Below are positions 55,734 to 64,000 of a DNA stretch of 64,000 nucleotides, piece after piece (position 1 is the stretch's first letter; each line of letters starts with the position of its first letter). A program made the translations under genes and the position numbers. The DNA comes from Herbiconiux ginsengi (GTDB taxonomy: Bacteria > Actinomycetota > Actinomycetes > Actinomycetales > Microbacteriaceae), in contig NZ_FNPZ01000002.1 of NCBI RefSeq assembly GCF_900107435.1, positions 636,979-700,978 of the forward strand, in the 5' to 3' direction. Below the pieces are notes generated by a model. That model was not told where the DNA came from. It worked only from the letters and a program-made list of their open reading frames with translations, and searched no databases.

Positions 55734-56882
55734 CTACGCCGTGACGACCTCGGGCGACCCGACAGCACCGGGCGGCATCTCGGCCGCCAGGCGGTTGGCC
55801 TCCTCGATCAGCGTCGCCACGATCTCCGACTCGGGCACTGTCTTGATGACCTCGCCCTTCACGAAGATCTGGCCCTTGCCGTTGCCAGAGGCGACCCCCA
55901 GGTCGGCCTCGCGAGCCTCGCCGGGACCGTTCACGACGCACCCCATCACCGCGACGCGGAGCGGAACCGTCATGCCCTCGAGCCCGTCGGTGACGTCGTT
56001 GGCCAGCGTGTAGACATCCACCTGGGCGCGGCCGCAGGAGGGGCACGAGACGATCTCGAGCTTGCGCTCGCGCAGGTTCAGCGACTGCAGGATCTGCAGC
56101 CCCACCTTCACTTCTTCGGCCGGCGGCGCCGACAGCGACACGCGGATGGTGTCGCCGATGCCCTCGGAGAGCAGGATGCCGAACGCGGTCGCGCTCTTGA
56201 TGGTGCCCTGGAACGACGGGCCGGCCTCGGTGACGCCGAGGTGCAGGGGCCAGTCGCCGCGCTCGGCGAGCAGGCGGTAGGCCCTCACCATGACGATCGG
56301 ATCGTTGTGCTTGACCGAGATCTTGAAGTCGTGGAAGTCGTGCTCCTCGAAGAGCGAAGCCTCCCAGACCGCGCTCTCCACGAGCGCCTCGGGGGTGGCC
56401 TTGCCGTACTTCTCGAGCAGGCGCGGATCGAGCGATCCGGCGTTCACCCCGATGCGGATGGAGACCCCGGCGGCCTTCGCGGCGGCCGCGATCTCGCCCA
56501 CCTTGTCGTCGAACTTGCGGATGTTCCCGGGGTTCACCCGCACACCGGCGCACCCGGCGTCGATGGCGGCGAACACGTAGTTCGGCTGGAAGTGGATGTC
56601 GGCGATCACCGGGATCTGGCTCTTCTTGGCGATGATCGGCAGCGCTTCGGCGTCATCGCGCGACGGCACCGCCACGCGCACGATGTCGCATCCGGATGCC
56701 GTCAACTCGGCGATCTGCTGCAGCGTCGCGTTGATGTTCGGCGTCGGGGTCGTGGTCATCGACTGCACGCTCACCTGCGCGTCGCCGCCCACGAGAACCT
56801 TGCCGACCTTGATCTGGCGGGACTTGCGCCGCGGGGCCAGGGTTTCGGGAGCCTTGGGCATCCCTAAGTTGATTGCTGCCAC
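55734..56882 (-). CDS. ispG: 4-hydroxy-3-methylbut-2-en-1-yl diphosphate synthase
   Basis: A 382-aa Fe-S enzyme of the MEP isoprenoid pathway. The cluster Cys residues are in [12 protein letters not shown] and CVVNGPGEA; the TIM-barrel front has VQSMTTTPT and [11 protein letters not shown]. It follows rseP; dxr, an earlier MEP gene, lies beyond an opposite-strand gene. Confidence 0.97.
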   Translation of the reverse strand: MAAINLGMPKAPETLAPRRKSRQIKVGKVLVGGDAQVSVQSMTTTPTPNINATLQQIAELTASGCDIVRVAVPSRDDAEALPIIAKKSQIPVIADIHFQPNYVFAAIDAGCAGVRVNPGNIRKFDDKVGEIAAAAKAAGVSIRIGVNAGSLDPRLLEKYGKATPEALVESAVWEASLFEEHDFHDFKISVKHNDPIVMVRAYRLLAERGDWPLHLGVTEAGPSFQGTIKSATAFGILLSEGIGDTIRVSLSAPPAEEVKVGLQILQSLNLRERKLEIVSCPSCGRAQVDVYTLANDVTDGLEGMTVPLRVAVMGCVVNGPGEAREADLGVASGNGKGQIFVKGEVIKTVPESEIVATLIEEANRLAAEMPPGAVGSPEVVTA

Positions 56883-56916
56883 GATTTCAGTCTAGGACCG
56901 CAATCTGAACGGGAGG

Positions 56917-58245
56917 TCAGCCGAAGATGTTGATGGGCTTCACGATGTCGGCGTAGACGAGCAGCGCCGTCATACCGCCGAAGAAGATGACCACCACGAA
57001 GGTGAGCGGCATGAGCTTCGCCGCATCGACGGGGCCCGGGTCTTTGCGCTTGAACAGCTTCGCGAAGCCGCGCCGGATCGCCTCCCAGATCGCGGCGGCC
57101 ACGTGCCCGCCGTCGAGCGGCGTGAGGGGCACGAGGTTGATCACGAACAGCGCGATGTTAAGCGAGCCCAGCAGACCCAGCAGACTCGCGGCCTTCGAGG
57201 CCAGGGGGATGGTGTCGATGGAGGCGATCTCGCCCGCGACCCGGCCGACGCCGACGACGCTGATCGGGCCGTTCGGGTCGCGTTCGCCCGATCCGAACGC
57301 CGCCTGGGCCACGTCGTAGAGGCGCTGGGGCAGGTTCGCGACGATGCCGACCGTGCTGGCGATGTTCTCGCCGATCAGGGGGAACACGGCAGTGATCGGC
57401 TGCGGCACGAGCTCCGACGCAGCCCCGATGCCCACGAAACCGACGTCTTCGGTCTGCTTCGTGCCGTCGGCGTTCTCGACCACCTGGCCCTTGTCGTCGA
57501 GCACGTACCGCTGCGTCAGCAACGGGGTGACGCTGAGGGTGGTCTCGACCCCGTCGCGCAGCACGACGAGCGGCAGGGTCTCCCCCGCCGAGTCGCGGAT
57601 GATGGCGGTCGACTGCTCCCAGCTCGTGATCGGTGTGCCGGCGAGGCTCACCAGCTGATCTCCCGGCCGTAGGCCGGCGGCGGCGCCCGGGGACTGCTGG
57701 TCACCGGTCTCGCAGTCCTGCCGGTCGCTCGTCGCGGGGAGCACGCAGGCCGACACACTGCCGACCGTCGTGGAGCTCTGCACGGTGCCGAATCCGACCA
57801 GCACGATGGAGAAGAACACCACGGCGAGCACGAGGTTCATGAACGGGCCGCCGAGCATCACGATGATGCGCTGCCAGACCGGCTTGCGGTAGAAGGCGCG
57901 GTCTTCTTCGAGACCGATGGAGAGCTGGCTGACCTGGCGCGCATCCTGCACCATCGACTGGAAGAACCCGGTGCTGTTGGCCACCGGCTTCTCGCCCTCA
58001 CGCCGCGGCGGGAACATGCCCACCATCGAGATGTAGCCGCCGAGCGGCACCGCTTTCACCCCGTACTGCGTCTCGCCCTTGGTGCGCGAGAAGATCGTCG
58101 GCCCGAAACCGATCATGTACTGCGTGACCTTGATGCCGAAGAGTTTCGCCGGCACGAGGTGCCCCACTTCGTGCAGCCCGATGGAGACGGCGACGCCGAC
58201 GGCGATGATGAGCACGCCGAGAATGAACTGCAGGACCGTTTCCAC
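56917..58245 (-). CDS. rseP: Site-2 protease (RseP family)
   Basis: A 442-aa M50 membrane metallopeptidase. The zinc motif HEVGH is at residues 25-29 in helix 1; the third ligand region is NLVPLTPLDGGH. A PDZ domain lies between (about 175-260, PGAAAGLRPGDQLVSLAG). It cleaves membrane anti-sigma factors or signal peptides. The dxr-rseP-ispG cluster is widespread; here an epimerase gene lies between dxr and rseP. Confidence 0.95.
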   Translation of the reverse strand: METVLQFILGVLIIAVGVAVSIGLHEVGHLVPAKLFGIKVTQYMIGFGPTIFSRTKGETQYGVKAVPLGGYISMVGMFPPRREGEKPVANSTGFFQSMVQDARQVSQLSIGLEEDRAFYRKPVWQRIIVMLGGPFMNLVLAVVFFSIVLVGFGTVQSSTTVGSVSACVLPATSDRQDCETGDQQSPGAAAGLRPGDQLVSLAGTPITSWEQSTAIIRDSAGETLPLVVLRDGVETTLSVTPLLTQRYVLDDKGQVVENADGTKQTEDVGFVGIGAASELVPQPITAVFPLIGENIASTVGIVANLPQRLYDVAQAAFGSGERDPNGPISVVGVGRVAGEIASIDTIPLASKAASLLGLLGSLNIALFVINLVPLTPLDGGHVAAAIWEAIRRGFAKLFKRKDPGPVDAAKLMPLTFVVVIFFGGMTALLVYADIVKPINIFG

Positions 58246-58313
58246 ACGAGGACACTACCGTGGGAGCAGAGGCGAGCGCTGATGGTTCGCTGAGCGAACG
58301 ATGAGGAGTGACG

Positions 58314-59303
58314 ATGGCCGTTCAACTGGTGGTGGGAGCCGGGCACATCGGCGGCCTGCTGGGCCGGCGACTCGCCGAGCGGGGCGACACCGTGCGGGTG
58401 GCCACCCGGTCGGGCACGGCGGTCGACGGCTGCGAGGCGGTCACCCTCGACGCTTCGGATGCCGCCGCGTTCGGCCGCGCGGCGGAGGGCGCGGCGACGA
58501 TCTTCCTCGTGACGAATCCGCCCTACTGGACCTGGCCCACCGAGTGGCCTCCGATCTTCCGGGCCGCGATCGAAGCGGCACGGACATCCGGAGCCCACCT
58601 CGTCATCATGGGCAACCTCTACGCCTACGGGCCCACCCGGACGCCGATGCGCGAAGACTCGCCTCTCCTCACCACCGAGACCAAGGGGCTGGTGCGCAAG
58701 GCGGGGTGGCTCGAGGCGGCCGCCGCGGCCGAGCGCGGCGAGATCCGGGTGAGCGAGGTGCGCGCCAGCGACTACTTCGGCCCGGGCGTCGGCGGCACGA
58801 ATCACCTCGGGTCGACGTTCTTCGGCGCGCTCCGCGGCTCGAAGACCGCACGAGTTGTCGGATCTCCGGATGCTCGGCACAGCTGGAGCTACCTGCCCGA
58901 CATCGTGACGGCGCTGGTGGCCGCGGCGGATGCGGATGCGACGGGACCGGCGGCGACAGCGGGGCCGGCGACGGGGGCGCAGGCCCCGGGGTCGGGCGCC
59001 CAGGCGGCCGTGTCGGCGGCACGGGTCTGGATCGTGCCCTCGACTACCCGCACCTTCCGCGAGATCGCTGCCGAGGCGAACGCCCTCTACGGCTCGCACG
59101 GCAAGGTCGCGCCCTGGCCGCGCGGCCTCCTCCGTCTGATCGGGGTGTTCTCGCCGCTCATCCGCGAGGTGCGGGCGTCGAGCTATCAGTTCGCCGACAC
59201 CTTCGTGGTCGATTCGACGCGCACCGAATCCGAGCTCGGCATCCACGCCACTCCCTGGGACGACGCCCTGCGCATCACCGCGGAGTCCTACCCCGCTCGC
59301 TGA
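58314..59303 (+). CDS. NAD-dependent epimerase/dehydratase family protein
   Basis: A 329-aa SDR-like protein with the N-terminal dinucleotide motif VVGAGHIGGLLGRRLAERG, an atypical GxGxxG start. The usual YxxxK tyrosine motif is unclear (region YGPTRTPMREDS). An Ala/Gly-rich insertion (GPATGAQAPGSGAQAA) lies near residue 225. The ATG at 58314 is 5 nt behind GAGGAG. It interrupts the dxr-rseP-ispG order. The substrate is unknown. Confidence 0.82.
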   Translation: MAVQLVVGAGHIGGLLGRRLAERGDTVRVATRSGTAVDGCEAVTLDASDAAAFGRAAEGAATIFLVTNPPYWTWPTEWPPIFRAAIEAARTSGAHLVIMGNLYAYGPTRTPMREDSPLLTTETKGLVRKAGWLEAAAAAERGEIRVSEVRASDYFGPGVGGTNHLGSTFFGALRGSKTARVVGSPDARHSWSYLPDIVTALVAAADADATGPAATAGPATGAQAPGSGAQAAVSAARVWIVPSTTRTFREIAAEANALYGSHGKVAPWPRGLLRLIGVFSPLIREVRASSYQFADTFVVDSTRTESELGIHATPWDDALRITAESYPAR

Positions 59304-59317
59304 GGCGCTCGCTGAGG

Positions 59318-59387
59318 CGATTCGGGCGAACGAGAGCGCGAACGGGCGCAAATACGACCTCGATCCGACGCAGATTCGCCCGAATCG
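59318..59387. terminator. Long-range hairpin between convergent epimerase and dxr
   Basis: 13-bp perfect arms cgattcgggcgaa (59318-59330) and ttcgcccgaatcg (59375-59387) with a 44-nt loop that has minor dyads. It occupies the convergent gap and may terminate both genes. Confidence 0.5.
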
Positions 59388-59409
59388 ACGCCACCCCGCG
59401 CGGCGCGGC

Positions 59410-60495
59410 TCAGGCGACGGCGATGAGGGCGTCGGCCGTGGCCCGCGCCCACTCCTCCGACTCGGCCAGCGACTCACGGGTGACGAGCTCGGAGGGCATC
59501 TCGTGCGCCTCCACCACCCGCGCCACCGTGTCGACGATGTCGAGGAACCCGATCCGCCCGGCGTGGAAGGCGGCCACCGCCTGCTCGTTCGCCGCGTTGA
59601 AGACGGCCGGGAAGCTGCCGCCGGCGCGCCCCACCTGCTTGGCGAGCCCGACGGCCGGAAAGGCCTGCTCGTCGAGCGGCTCGAAGGTCCAGCTGTGCGC
59701 GGTGGTCCAGTCGATCGGTGTGCCGACACCCGACACCCGGTTCGGCCAGTCGAGCCCGAGCGAGATCGGCAGCCGCATGTCGGGGGGCGAGGCCTGCGCG
59801 ATGGTCGACCCGTCGCTGAACTCCACCATCGAGTGCACGAGGGACTGCGGATGCACGGTCACCTCGATGTCGCCGTAGGCCACGTCGAAGAGCAGGTGTG
59901 CCTCGATCACCTCGAGGCCCTTGTTCACGAGCGTCGCCGAGTTCGTGGTGACCACGAGCCCCATGTCCCAGGTGGGATGGGCGAGCGCCTCGCGCGGCGT
60001 CACGTCTTTCATCGACGCCCGGCTGCGACCCCGGAACGGCCCACCGGATGCGGTCAGCACGAGCCGGGACACCTCACCGGCCGTGCCCGACCGGAGTGCT
60101 TGGGCGATGGCCGAGTGCTCGGAGTCGACGGGCACGATCTGCCCGGGCCGCGCGGCGTCGCGAACGAGGTCGCCGCCGACGATGAGGCTCTCCTTGTTGG
60201 CGAGCGCGAGCGTGCGCCCGGCTTCGAGGGTGGCGAGGGTCGGGCCGAGCCCGATCGACCCGGTGATGCCGTTCAGTACCACGTCGGCCTCGATGTCGCG
60301 CACCATCGCCTCGGCCTCGAGCGCGCCGAGACCGGTGTCGGAGACCGCGAACTCGGCTGCCTGGGCGTCGAGGGCCGCGCGGTTGCTCCCCGCGATCAGG
60401 CCCACGACGTCGAACAGCTCGGGGTTCGAGCGGATGACGTCGAGCGCCTGAACGCCGATGGAACCGGTGGAGCCGAGGATGATGACGCGTCTCAT
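59410..60495 (-). CDS. dxr: 1-deoxy-D-xylulose 5-phosphate reductoisomerase
   Basis: A 361-aa NADPH enzyme (EC 1.1.1.267). The NADPH motif is [11 protein letters not shown] (residues 8 on); substrate and metal binding show in [25 protein letters not shown] and [11 protein letters not shown]. It commits DXP to the MEP pathway, upstream of IspG encoded nearby. Confidence 0.97.
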   Translation of the reverse strand: MRRVIILGSTGSIGVQALDVIRSNPELFDVVGLIAGSNRAALDAQAAEFAVSDTGLGALEAEAMVRDIEADVVLNGITGSIGLGPTLATLEAGRTLALANKESLIVGGDLVRDAARPGQIVPVDSEHSAIAQALRSGTAGEVSRLVLTASGGPFRGRSRASMKDVTPREALAHPTWDMGLVVTTNSATLVNKGLEVIEAHLLFDVAYGDIEVTVHPQSLVHSMVEFSDGSTIAQASPPDMRLPISLGLDWPNRVSGVGTPIDWTTAHSWTFEPLDEQAFPAVGLAKQVGRAGGSFPAVFNAANEQAVAAFHAGRIGFLDIVDTVARVVEAHEMPSELVTRESLAESEEWARATADALIAVA

Positions 60496-60523
60496 AGCGC
60501 CATCATCCCATCACAGCCCCGGG

Positions 60524-61522
60524 TCAGCCCGCGTCGGGGGTCGCGGCCGGCGGGGCCGAGGCCGACGCCAGGATGTCGATCACGAACACGAGCGTGTCGG
60601 TGCCGGTGATGCCCGCAGCACTGTTGCCCTCGCTGCCGTAGCCCTGGTCGGGCGGGATCACGACGAGCACCTGCGAGCCGACGGTCTGGCCGATCATGGC
60701 CGCGGAGAAGCCCTTGACGACACCGGTCGTCGAGAAGGTGCGCGGACCGCCCTGGCCCCAGCTCTGGTCGAACACCTTGCCGGTGCCCCAGATGAGCCCC
60801 TGGTACTGCACCGTGACGTTGTCGCCGTCGCCGACGACGGCGCCGTCGCCCTTCTTCAGCACCTCGGTCTCGAGGGTGGTGGGCGGATCGGTCTGCGGCA
60901 CGGTGACCGTCGGCGCTCCGGAGTCGTCGAGCACCACGGTCGGGAAGCCGTCTTGCGCGGGCTGGTCTTCACCGTCGGCCCGGATGGGCACGATCGCCTC
61001 GACGTCGGCCACCATCACCATGGAGTCGGTGGCGGCGATGCCGAGCTGGTCGTTGCCCGTGTCGCCGAAGCCCTCGGCGGGCGGGATGACCGCCACCACG
61101 CGCGATCCGACCGTCGAGCAGGCGACCGCGTTCACGATGCCGGGGATGAACTGCGTGTCGTCGACGGTGAGCTGGAGCTGCGTGCCGCCCGCGTCGAGCG
61201 TCGAGAACACCTGCTTGCCGCTGGTGCCGTTGTAGATCGTGAAGTCGATGGTGGCGACGTCGCCGTTCTGCACCACGTCGCCGTCGCCTTCGCTCACCAC
61301 GGTGCGCTGGGTCGAGTCGACCGTCAGCGGCCCGGTGAACGCCGTCTTCGGCGCCGACTTGAAGTCGCCGGTGACCGTCACCCCGTTCGAGGCGCTGCCG
61401 GATGCGGTGGGCGAGCAGTCGCCCGCGGCGCCGGTGGCCGACGGGTCGGGAGAAGCGGCACACCCCGCGAGCAGAAGGGTGGCGGCGACGGCGGCTGCGG
61501 CCAGTGCCGGAAGTGAGCGCAT
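60524..61522 (-). CDS. FKBP-type peptidyl-prolyl isomerase lipoprotein
   Basis: A 332-aa lipoprotein (lipobox LLAGC). The mature part holds two FKBP domains: a degenerate one (about 80-165) and a canonical one (about 230-318, with VTVQYQGLIWGTGKVFDQSW and VLVVIPPDQGYG). It should fold proteins outside the membrane. It stands 29 bp before dxr on the same strand, so may be co-transcribed. Confidence 0.93.
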   Translation of the reverse strand: MRSLPALAAAAVAATLLLAGCAASPDPSATGAAGDCSPTASGSASNGVTVTGDFKSAPKTAFTGPLTVDSTQRTVVSEGDGDVVQNGDVATIDFTIYNGTSGKQVFSTLDAGGTQLQLTVDDTQFIPGIVNAVACSTVGSRVVAVIPPAEGFGDTGNDQLGIAATDSMVMVADVEAIVPIRADGEDQPAQDGFPTVVLDDSGAPTVTVPQTDPPTTLETEVLKKGDGAVVGDGDNVTVQYQGLIWGTGKVFDQSWGQGGPRTFSTTGVVKGFSAAMIGQTVGSQVLVVIPPDQGYGSEGNSAAGITGTDTLVFVIDILASASAPPAATPDAG

Positions 61523-61564
61523 GATTCCTCTTCGTGAAAATCGGGGGGATTCGCCCAGTCTTGC

Positions 61565-62977
61565 TCAGTCCTCTTGACGCAAGCTGGTGACCGCCTGTGA
61601 GCGACTTATGTGCTTCGGGTTCTGGATGCCGATCAGCGACACCAGGCCGCCCGCGAAGAAGAAGAGCGCCGTCACGAGCACCACACGGTGGAACCCGATC
61701 AGGTCGAGCACCGTCATCCCGGCGATGAGGCTCGCGAGCGCCACCGCGATGAGTCCGGCCACCCGCGAGACCGCGTTGTTCACCGCCGACGCGATGCCGG
61801 AGCGAGACGGATCGATGGCACCCAGGATGGCGGCGGTGAGCGGGGCGACGGTCAGCGCCATCCCGAATCCGAACACCAGCACCGCGGGGAGCACCTCGGT
61901 GAAGTAGGGCGCCTGCTCGGTGAAGCGGAGCATCAGCAAGAACCCGGTTCCCGCGATGATCGGGCCGACCGTCATGAACAGGCGCGGCCCGATCCGCCCA
62001 CTCAGACGGCCGAAGAAGCTCGACAACCCGATGAGGAGAAGGCTCGTCGGCACCATCGCGAACCCGGCCCAGGTGGCGCTGTAGCCTGCCACCTGCTGCA
62101 GGAACACGGCGACGCTGAAGAAACCGAGCGAGAGCGCGCCGTAGATGAGGAACGTGGAGACGTTGCCCACCGAGAAGTTGCGCACGCGGAAGAGCTCGAG
62201 CGGCAGCATCGGCTGAGCGGTGCGCCGTTCCCAGAGCACGAACGCCGCCAGCGCGACGATGCCGACCACCATCGGCACCATCACCACGGGCGACCCCCAG
62301 CCGAAGTTCGACTGCTCGATCAGGGCGAAGACGGGGAAGCCGAGCCCGACGATGCCGAGCACGGCGCCGACGTAGTCGATGCGCGCGCCCTCGAGGTGCG
62401 CGTGGTCGTGGTCGAGCTTCATCAGGAGGAAGAGGGTGACGGCGATCGGCAGCACGTTGATGCCGAAGACGTAGCGCCAGGAGAGGCTGTCGACCAGCAC
62501 CCCGCCGAGGATCGGTCCGGCGATGTTGGCGACGCTCGTGAACGCCGTCCAGGTGCCGATCGCGCGGCCCTGCCCCATGCCGGTGAAGTTCGCGAGGATG
62601 AGGGCGAGCGAGCTCGGCACGAGCAGGGCGCCGGCGATGCCCTGTACGCCGCGGGCCACGATGAGGAACTCGATCGTCGGGGCGAAGGCGCAGGCCAGCG
62701 AGGCGACGCCGAAGCCGATGAGGCCGACGAGCAGCACCTTCTTGCGGCCGTAGACGTCGGAGAGCGATCCGGCGAGCAGGATGACGGCGCCGAGTGTGAG
62801 CAGGTAGGAGTCGACCACCCACTGCTGCGAGGCGAGGCCGCCCCCGAGCTCCTTGCTGATCGCGGGGAGCGCCACGTTGATGACGGTCGCGTCGAGGAAG
62901 GAGATGAACGAGGCCAGCACGGCCACGGAGAGTACGAATTTCTGCTGCCTCGTCATCGCCGTCGCGGTCTTCGCCAT
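61565..62977 (-). CDS. MFS drug:H+ antiporter, DHA2 family
   Basis: A 470-aa protein with fourteen helices. Helix 1 holds the DHA2 motif LDATVINVALP; loop 2-3 is GSLSDVYGRKK; motif C lies around ANIAGPILGGVLVD. It should export drugs or metabolites. MAKTATAM was taken as start because CTGGGGGG precedes it; MGLTGG six codons earlier is an alternative. Divergent from the GH76 gene. Confidence 0.9.
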   Translation of the reverse strand: MAKTATAMTRQQKFVLSVAVLASFISFLDATVINVALPAISKELGGGLASQQWVVDSYLLTLGAVILLAGSLSDVYGRKKVLLVGLIGFGVASLACAFAPTIEFLIVARGVQGIAGALLVPSSLALILANFTGMGQGRAIGTWTAFTSVANIAGPILGGVLVDSLSWRYVFGINVLPIAVTLFLLMKLDHDHAHLEGARIDYVGAVLGIVGLGFPVFALIEQSNFGWGSPVVMVPMVVGIVALAAFVLWERRTAQPMLPLELFRVRNFSVGNVSTFLIYGALSLGFFSVAVFLQQVAGYSATWAGFAMVPTSLLLIGLSSFFGRLSGRIGPRLFMTVGPIIAGTGFLLMLRFTEQAPYFTEVLPAVLVFGFGMALTVAPLTAAILGAIDPSRSGIASAVNNAVSRVAGLIAVALASLIAGMTVLDLIGFHRVVLVTALFFFAGGLVSLIGIQNPKHISRSQAVTSLRQED

Positions 62978-63034
62978 CCCCCCAGTCAAGCCCATCGGAG
63001 CGCTCACCGCGAACAGCGCGAGAATGAGCGGGTG

Positions 63035-64000
63035 ATGGCTGGAACGGATGCGCAGCGGGACGACGGCGACAGCGCCTGGAGCGATCGGGCCGAGAGCGCT
63101 CAGAACGCCCTGACCGCAGCCTTCGGCACCCGTCTCCGCCGCGGCGGATTGCGCAACACCGCACCATGGCGGCTGCGGCAGGCCGTCGCCTTCAACTACT
63201 GGTGGCTGGCCCACGCGATCGAGGTGCGGATCGATGCGTTCGAGCGCAGCGGAGATCCGGATCGGCTGCAGAGTGCGGGCCGACTGCTGGAGCTGCTCCG
63301 CCGGCGCAACCGGGGCACCCTGGTCAACGACTACTTCGACGACATGGGTTGGCTGGCGATCGCCCTGACCCGACTGCACGCCGCCACCGGCGAGCGCCGC
63401 TTCCTCGGCGAAGCGGTGGGCTTGTGGAACCACATCCGGAGCGCCGGATGGAACTCGCAGTGTGGCGCATCCGTCGCCTGGCGCGCGCAGCAGCTCGACT
63501 ACAAGAACGCGCCCACCAACGGCGTCTTCGCCCTGCTCTCGGCGCGGCTTTTCGCGGTGACGGGCGAATCCGCCCATGCCCACGCCGCCCGGGATGCGCT
63601 GGACTGGATCGAGACGACCCTCGTCGACCCCTCCACCGGCATCGTGGCCGACGGTGTGAACCGGCTCGGTGACGGCGGTGTCGACGCCGACTGGGTGTTC
63701 AGCTACAACCAGGGGCTCTATGCGGGGGCGCTCGGCGAGGTGGCGGGGTGGCGCGCCGGCGCGGGAGAGGGGGCAGGAGGTGCAGAGCGCACGGGAGGCG
63801 CCTCGGGCACGGGCGGCGCAGGGGACACGGGAGCGGGAGGCAGCGCGGGTACGGAGGGGCTGCGCGGTGCCCCAGCGTCCGGCGACGCGCTGGCACGCGC
63901 CGAGCGCACGGCAGTGGCGGCCGTCCGGCTCGCGCCGAGGGGCGTGATCACGACCGAGAACTCGCGGCTCGACCAGCGCGGCGGGGGCGACATCGGCCTC
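63035..64000 (+). CDS. Glycoside hydrolase family 76 protein (3' end outside window)
   Basis: The frame stays open to the window end (322 codons). DDMGWLAIALTRLH carries the adjacent Asp pair used as catalytic residues in GH76 alpha-1,6-mannanases. AFNYWWLAHAIE, NAPTNGVFALLSAR and FSYNQGLYAGAL are further family marks. No signal peptide, so cytosolic. A Gly/Ala/Thr insertion of ~40 residues (GAGEGAGGAERTGGASGTGG) breaks the (a/a)6 barrel near residue 245. Confidence 0.85.
   Translation, partial: MAGTDAQRDDGDSAWSDRAESAQNALTAAFGTRLRRGGLRNTAPWRLRQAVAFNYWWLAHAIEVRIDAFERSGDPDRLQSAGRLLELLRRRNRGTLVNDYFDDMGWLAIALTRLHAATGERRFLGEAVGLWNHIRSAGWNSQCGASVAWRAQQLDYKNAPTNGVFALLSARLFAVTGESAHAHAARDALDWIETTLVDPSTGIVADGVNRLGDGGVDADWVFSYNQGLYAGALGEVAGWRAGAGEGAGGAERTGGASGTGGAGDTGAGGSAGTEGLRGAPASGDALARAERTAVAAVRLAPRGVITTENSRLDQRGGGDIGL

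Noticed and set aside
58285-58299. gttcgc-tga-gcgaac dyad before the epimerase gene
   Set aside because: Short, close to the ribosome site, and no regulator is nearby; could arise by chance.

Overview
The window is high-GC DNA from an actinobacterium, most likely a member of the Microbacteriaceae. Supporting signs are the gene order rplU-rpmA-obgE-proB, proA-nadD-rsfS beside tRNA-Ala, an ileS gene with an actinobacterial-type T-box leader, many GTG/TTG starts, and several promoters whose -10 box lies only about 6 nt before the start codon (likely leaderless mRNAs). The genus cannot be fixed from sequence alone.

Layout. 1-2.6 kb: the end of a flavin amine oxidase, a Pr6Pr-type membrane protein, acylphosphatase and PPK2. 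2.4-7.5 kb: a 1007-aa LAL/LuxR-type ATPase regulator between two tiny genes that share an upstream motif, then an MFS transporter. 7.6-13.3 kb: padR/Dyp peroxidase, LLM monooxygenase/XRE-cupin, a ROK protein and a hypothetical. 13.4-22.4 kb: an alpha/beta-hydrolase relic, then housekeeping genes (tRNA-Ala, rsfS, nadD, proA, proB, obgE, rpmA, rplU). 22.5-32.1 kb: RNase E/G, a VKOR-family protein, and the T-box-led ileS-folC-DUF4233-ndk cluster. 32.1-38.6 kb: a TetR-linked peptide-type ABC importer with a fused double ATPase. 38.7-42.0 kb: acetyl-CoA synthetase and small membrane genes. 42.4-52.0 kb: the accessory island. 52.0-64.0 kb: GntR/MFS, DUF1772/TetR, MaoC, the MEP-pathway genes ispG and dxr flanking rseP, an FKBP lipoprotein, a DHA2 transporter and a GH76 glycosidase that runs off the window.

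The most interesting region is 42.4-52.0 kb. A 2308-residue secreted Rhs/YD-repeat protein with two PA14-like segments ends in a short variable tip after the RFLSPDP core. The tip carries an HExxH motif (H2259-E2260-x-x-H2263) and a downstream NPLEQ glutamate, which fits a zincin-type peptidase toxin. Overlapping its 3' end are two tandem paralogous lipoproteins, placed outside the cell where such a toxin would act, so they are candidate immunity proteins. They are followed by two membrane proteins each preceded by a copy of an 85-bp repeat, and by a decayed copy of the first of them. This looks like a polymorphic toxin locus that has been reshuffled at its 3' end.

A second theme is regulatory DNA. 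Palindromic operators lie in front of padR/dyp, the LLM/XRE-cupin pair, tetR/ABC, gntR and DUF1772/tetR. Long intergenic inverted repeats, some in two near-identical copies, occupy many of the gaps between convergent genes.
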